The translations under genes and the position numbers were made by a program. 9,372 nucleotides of DNA. Source: an uncultured Gammaproteobacteria bacterium. GTDB taxonomy: Bacteria > Pseudomonadota > Gammaproteobacteria > Steroidobacterales > JABDMI01. The stretch covers positions 1 through 9,372 of the forward strand of contig CALHVH010000213.1 in NCBI GenBank assembly GCA_938039225.1, read 5' to 3'. Every line of letters begins with the position of its first letter. Within the stretch, counting starts at the first letter, position 1. Shown here piece after piece: positions 8,034 to 9,372 of the stretch. Below the pieces are notes generated by a model. That model was not told the origin of the DNA. It did not search any database and saw only the letters and a list, made by a program, of their open reading frames with translations.

Positions 8034-8087
8034 ACGCCATTAACATGCTCGGTAAGTGTCGATTGACTAGAGCGTTTCGGAGAAAAA

Positions 8088-8333
8088 ATGAAAGCAATAT
8101 ATAAAACTATAATCATTTCTTTAGGTGCTCTGTCATTGGGTGCTTGTGCAAATGTTCATTGTGATGATTACCATTCTTATCGTAATGCTAGTTCACAAGG
8201 CCCGATTCAGGTGCCATCCGATTTAGAACAACCTGATAATGAAGATCTTGCGCCTACAGTTTCTGTAGCTGATAAAACTACTATTCAGAAAGATGCGTCT
8301 GGTACTTGCTTAGAGAAGCCGCCTAAGATATAA
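8088..8333 (+). CDS. Small outer-membrane lipoprotein, possibly a BamC reduced to its N-terminal segment
   Basis: An 81-residue lipoprotein precursor. The signal sequence MKAIYKTIIISLGALSLGAC has a lipobox LGAC with the lipidated Cys20; Ala at +2 predicts delivery to the outer membrane. The mature 62 residues are polar and probably disordered, with two more cysteines (25 and 74). The stretch YHSYRNASSQGPIQVPSDLEQP resembles the start of BamC proteins (a Tyr, then a P[LI]xVPxxLxxP-like run), and the gene sits right after dapA, the usual bamC position. E. coli BamC is about 344 residues with two folded domains; here those are absent and the protein ends normally in TAA. The ribosome site GGAG is 5 nt before the ATG. 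The lipoprotein call is firm; the BamC relation is inference from a weak motif and position. Confidence 0.85.
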   Translation: MKAIYKTIIISLGALSLGACANVHCDDYHSYRNASSQGPIQVPSDLEQPDNEDLAPTVSVADKTTIQKDASGTCLEKPPKI

Positions 8334-8349
8334 AATAAGAAAAAATTCG

Positions 8350-8396
8350 GCCGTTGATTGCTCCTGCATAAACGGCATTTCCAACATCCGTGTTGG
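8350..8396 (-). repeat. two hairpins with GGA loops on the minus strand
   Basis: Read on the minus strand, CCAACA-CGGA-TGTTGG (8396-8381) is a perfect 6-bp hairpin. It is followed by a 6-bp stem GCCGTT/AACGGC (8376-8350) whose interior holds a nested TGC-AGGA-GCA. A T-run (8346-8341) lies just beyond, so this could also end a minus-strand transcript. The GGA loops match those of the plus-strand array but point the other way. Confidence 0.5.
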
Positions 8397-8412
8397 TCAG
8401 ATAGGTGGCAGA

Positions 8413-8488
8413 CTGCTGAGTTTGGAACTCAGCAGAACAATAATCATAGATTATTGGCCCGAAGGGTGAGTTGCAGGATAGCAACTCA
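8413..8488 (+). repeat. structured repeat module, copy 1 (hairpin, hairpin, CCCGAAGGG, GGA hairpin)
   Basis: Four abutting hairpins. A 10-bp stem, CTGCTGAGTT (8413-8422) with AACTCAGCAG (8426-8435), has TGG at its tip. CAATAATC (8438-8445) pairs with GATTATTG (8449-8456) over loop ATA. GCCC-GAA-GGGT (8457-8467) is a mini-hairpin with a GNA triloop. TGAGTTGC (8467-8474) pairs with GCAACTCA (8481-8488) over loop AGGATA. No reading frame crosses it convincingly. Perfect pairing with different stem sequences from copy to copy argues that the structure itself is maintained. Confidence 0.7.
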
Positions 8489-8499
8489 TAGTGGTTGAC

Positions 8500-8595
8500 A
8501 AGTTTGTATGGAACAAACTTGGATAAGCTTTAGCTTACCCGAAGGGCAAATATCAGGATGATATGAAGTCTCATGCGATCGAAGCGAGCGAGACT
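8500..8595 (+). repeat. structured repeat module, copy 2
   Basis: Same order as copy 1. AAGTTTGT (8500-8507) pairs with ACAAACTT (8513-8520), loop ATGGA. TAAGCT (8524-8529) pairs with AGCTTA (8532-8537). CCC-GAA-GGG occupies 8538-8546. ATATC (8550-8554) pairs with GATAT (8560-8564), loop AGGAT. A further stem AGTCTC/GAGACT (8567-8572 with 8590-8595) encloses 17 nt containing CGAAGCG. The array ends 42 nt before the tRNA-Ser gene and has no terminator of its own. Confidence 0.68.
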
Positions 8596-8637
8596 CAGAA
8601 GAAAGGTTTATTAAATTAACATTCTTAAGTAAAAATT

Positions 8638-8728
8638 GGAGAGGTGGCAGAGTGGTTGAATGCGCTCGCTTGGAAAGCGTGTATACGTTAATAGCGTATC
8701 GGGGGTTCGAATCCCCCTCTCTCCGCCA
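8638..8728 (+). tRNA. tRNA-Ser (anticodon GGA)
   Basis: A 91-nt class II tRNA with encoded CCA. Acceptor GGAGAGG (8638-8644) pairs with TCTCTCC (8718-8724) with one G-U pair, then discriminator G and CCA. The anticodon stem CTCGC/GCGTG-type arm carries loop TTGGAAA with GGA at 8672-8674, reading UCC and UCU serine codons. The long variable arm ATACG/CGTAT and T arm GGGGG-TTCGAAT-CCCCC are intact. No clear promoter lies directly upstream, so it may be transcribed with the structured array and lipoprotein gene. Confidence 0.97.
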
Positions 8729-8730
8729 AT

Positions 8731-8773
8731 GTAAATAAAAAAGGTCACCTAAAAGGTGGCCTTTTTTATTTAC
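8731..8773. terminator. bidirectional intrinsic terminator after tRNA-Ser
   Basis: A near-perfect 19-bp inverted repeat: GTAAATAAAAAAGGTCACC (8731-8749) against GGTGGCCTTTTTTATTTAC (8755-8773), with a TAAAA loop and one G-U pair. The GC-rich core GGTCACC/GGTGGCC is flanked by an A-run and a T-run, so it can stop transcription from either side: the tRNA on the plus strand and the MFS gene on the minus strand. Confidence 0.9.
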
Positions 8774-8781
8774 TGTGTAAA

Positions 8782-8857
8782 AGAGGGGAATGTGAACATC
8801 GCACTAGCGATGGCCCGAAGGGCAAAATACATGGATGTATTTTGTATATCCCCCTCT
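8782..8857 (+). repeat. structured repeat module, copy 3, closed into a cloverleaf
   Basis: An outer stem AGAGGGG (8782-8788) with CCCCTCT (8851-8857) encloses three abutting hairpins. They are CATCGC-acta-GCGATG (8797-8812), GCCC-GAA-GGGC (8813-8823) and AAAATACA/TGTATTTT (8824-8831 with 8836-8843, loop TGGA). The order matches copies 1 and 2. Total length is 76 nt. The tip ACATGGATGT closely matches the published CsrA consensus. No gene overlaps it. Between it and the MFS stop (8858-8942) I see only a weak 5-bp stem CACGG/CCGTG (8858-8882). Confidence 0.7.
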
Positions 8858-8942
8858 CACGGCAGCAACTTCAGCCTCCGTGCAGTCGTCCGCCAAATTA
8901 ATTTAATAGGTCATCAATATGGCTAGCTTATTATTCATTTCC

Positions 8943-9372
8943 TTAATCACTAGCCTCATTCCTAGCCTCAGCCGCCGCCCAGTCTTTTGGTAGAGTTTTT
9001 GCAGCCAATAAGAAAAATAAAAGACTCAAGACAAAAGAAAAAGACACAGTCGTTAATGACATTCTGGTTGCAAGTAATGGATTATTATTACTTCCATAAA
9101 AATCAATTAAAAAGCCAGCTATAGTTGGTCCAAATCCTAAAGCAATCATATTCAATACAAAGAAAAATAGTGCTGTAGACATTGCACGCATATGAATAGG
9201 AGCGAGAGTTTGGGCTATTGCAAAACTCGGGCCTAAATACGCTCCTAAAGCCGTGAGTAAAAATACGACACAAATTAAATGCGTCACAACAGAGTTTGAC
9301 CATAGGCAACCTATGACGAAGGGTATTGCAATAGCTACTGAAGCTGCTGGCACCAAGGCATAAGCACTAACA
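8943..9372 (-). CDS. MFS transporter, C-terminal part, cut by window edge
   Basis: The last 143 codons of a 12-helix inner-membrane carrier; the reading frame stays open to position 9372, so the real start lies outside and an internal TTG at 9356 is not a start. About four hydrophobic helices are visible, presumably TM9-TM12, including LICVVFLLTALGAYLGPSFA, then a cytoplasmic turn APIHMRAMS, then ALFFFVLNMIALGFGPTIAG with FLIDFYG. The GP-containing helix with the IDFYG end resembles spinster-like MFS proteins, whose substrates vary, so none is assigned. A hydrophilic tail (KDWAAAEARNEASD) follows the last helix. It converges on tRNA-Ser, with the bidirectional terminator and the cloverleaf repeat between them. 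Confidence 0.88.
   Translation of the reverse strand, partial: VSAYALVPAASVAIAIPFVIGCLWSNSVVTHLICVVFLLTALGAYLGPSFAIAQTLAPIHMRAMSTALFFFVLNMIALGFGPTIAGFLIDFYGSNNNPLLATRMSLTTVSFSFVLSLLFFLLAAKTLPKDWAAAEARNEASD

Noticed and set aside
8495..8523. Perfect -35 hexamer TTGACA before the tRNA
   Set aside because: The best -10 at normal spacing is poor (TTGGAT), and the spacer is itself the AAGTTTGT/ACAAACTT hairpin, so promoter function is not supported.
8340..8640. Integron attC sites or a CRISPR array
   Set aside because: The hairpins lack attC core sites and conserved spacing, and there are no equal-length direct repeats with spacers as in CRISPR.
9354..9356. TTG at 9356 as start of a 137-residue protein
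   Set aside because: The frame is open to the window edge and the protein is clearly the C-terminal portion of an MFS carrier.

Overview
The window looks like a chromosomal segment of a low-GC (AT-rich by eye) gammaproteobacterium. The basis is gene content and order. A bcp-type peroxiredoxin gene diverges from dapA, dapA is followed by a small lipoprotein gene where gammaproteobacteria normally carry bamC, and a BepA-type M48 protease gene lies nearby. FadL, YaaA and the PIN-PhoH protein fit the same group. Nothing in the sequence fixes genus or habitat. No insertion sequence, phage gene or CRISPR array was seen.

Layout. Positions 1-803 (minus) hold the N-terminal three quarters of a Tas-like aldo/keto reductase that runs off the left edge. 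It diverges from yaaA (967-1737, plus; peroxide-stress protein). Convergent with yaaA is a minus-strand block: bcp (6263-6745), a PIN-PhoH ATPase/RNase gene (4814-6238), a fadL-type outer-membrane transporter gene (3354-4679) with a good intrinsic terminator, and bepA (1758-3227). bcp and the PhoH gene are 24 nt apart and are probably co-transcribed. A 379-nt AT-rich spacer without a convincing gene separates bcp from divergent dapA (7125-8027, plus). It lies where gcvR is usually found. dapA is followed by an 81-residue lipoprotein gene (8088-8333), tRNA-Ser(GGA) with a strong bidirectional terminator (8638-8773), and the C-terminal part of an MFS transporter on the minus strand (8943 to the right edge).

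The unusual part is 8340-8860, around the tRNA. It is packed with perfect hairpins whose stems differ in sequence but share one architecture: a variable hairpin, then a GCCC-GAA-GGGC mini-hairpin, then a hairpin presenting GGA in its loop. This unit occurs three times, twice before the tRNA and once after it. The last copy is enclosed by a 7-bp outer stem, giving a 76-nt cloverleaf. The GGA loops resemble CsrA/RsmA binding sites (one is ACATGGATGT). Short exact matches to the 5' and 3' parts of the tRNA-Ser gene lie at the two sides of the array. I do not recognise this as a named family; a CsrA-titrating RNA, a mobile palindromic repeat or a tRNA-derived repeat are all possible.

The ordinary genes have recognisable jobs: peroxide defence (YaaA, Bcp), outer-membrane quality control (BepA, perhaps the BamC-like lipoprotein), fatty-acid uptake (FadL), RNA metabolism (PIN-PhoH) and lysine/peptidoglycan precursor synthesis (DapA).
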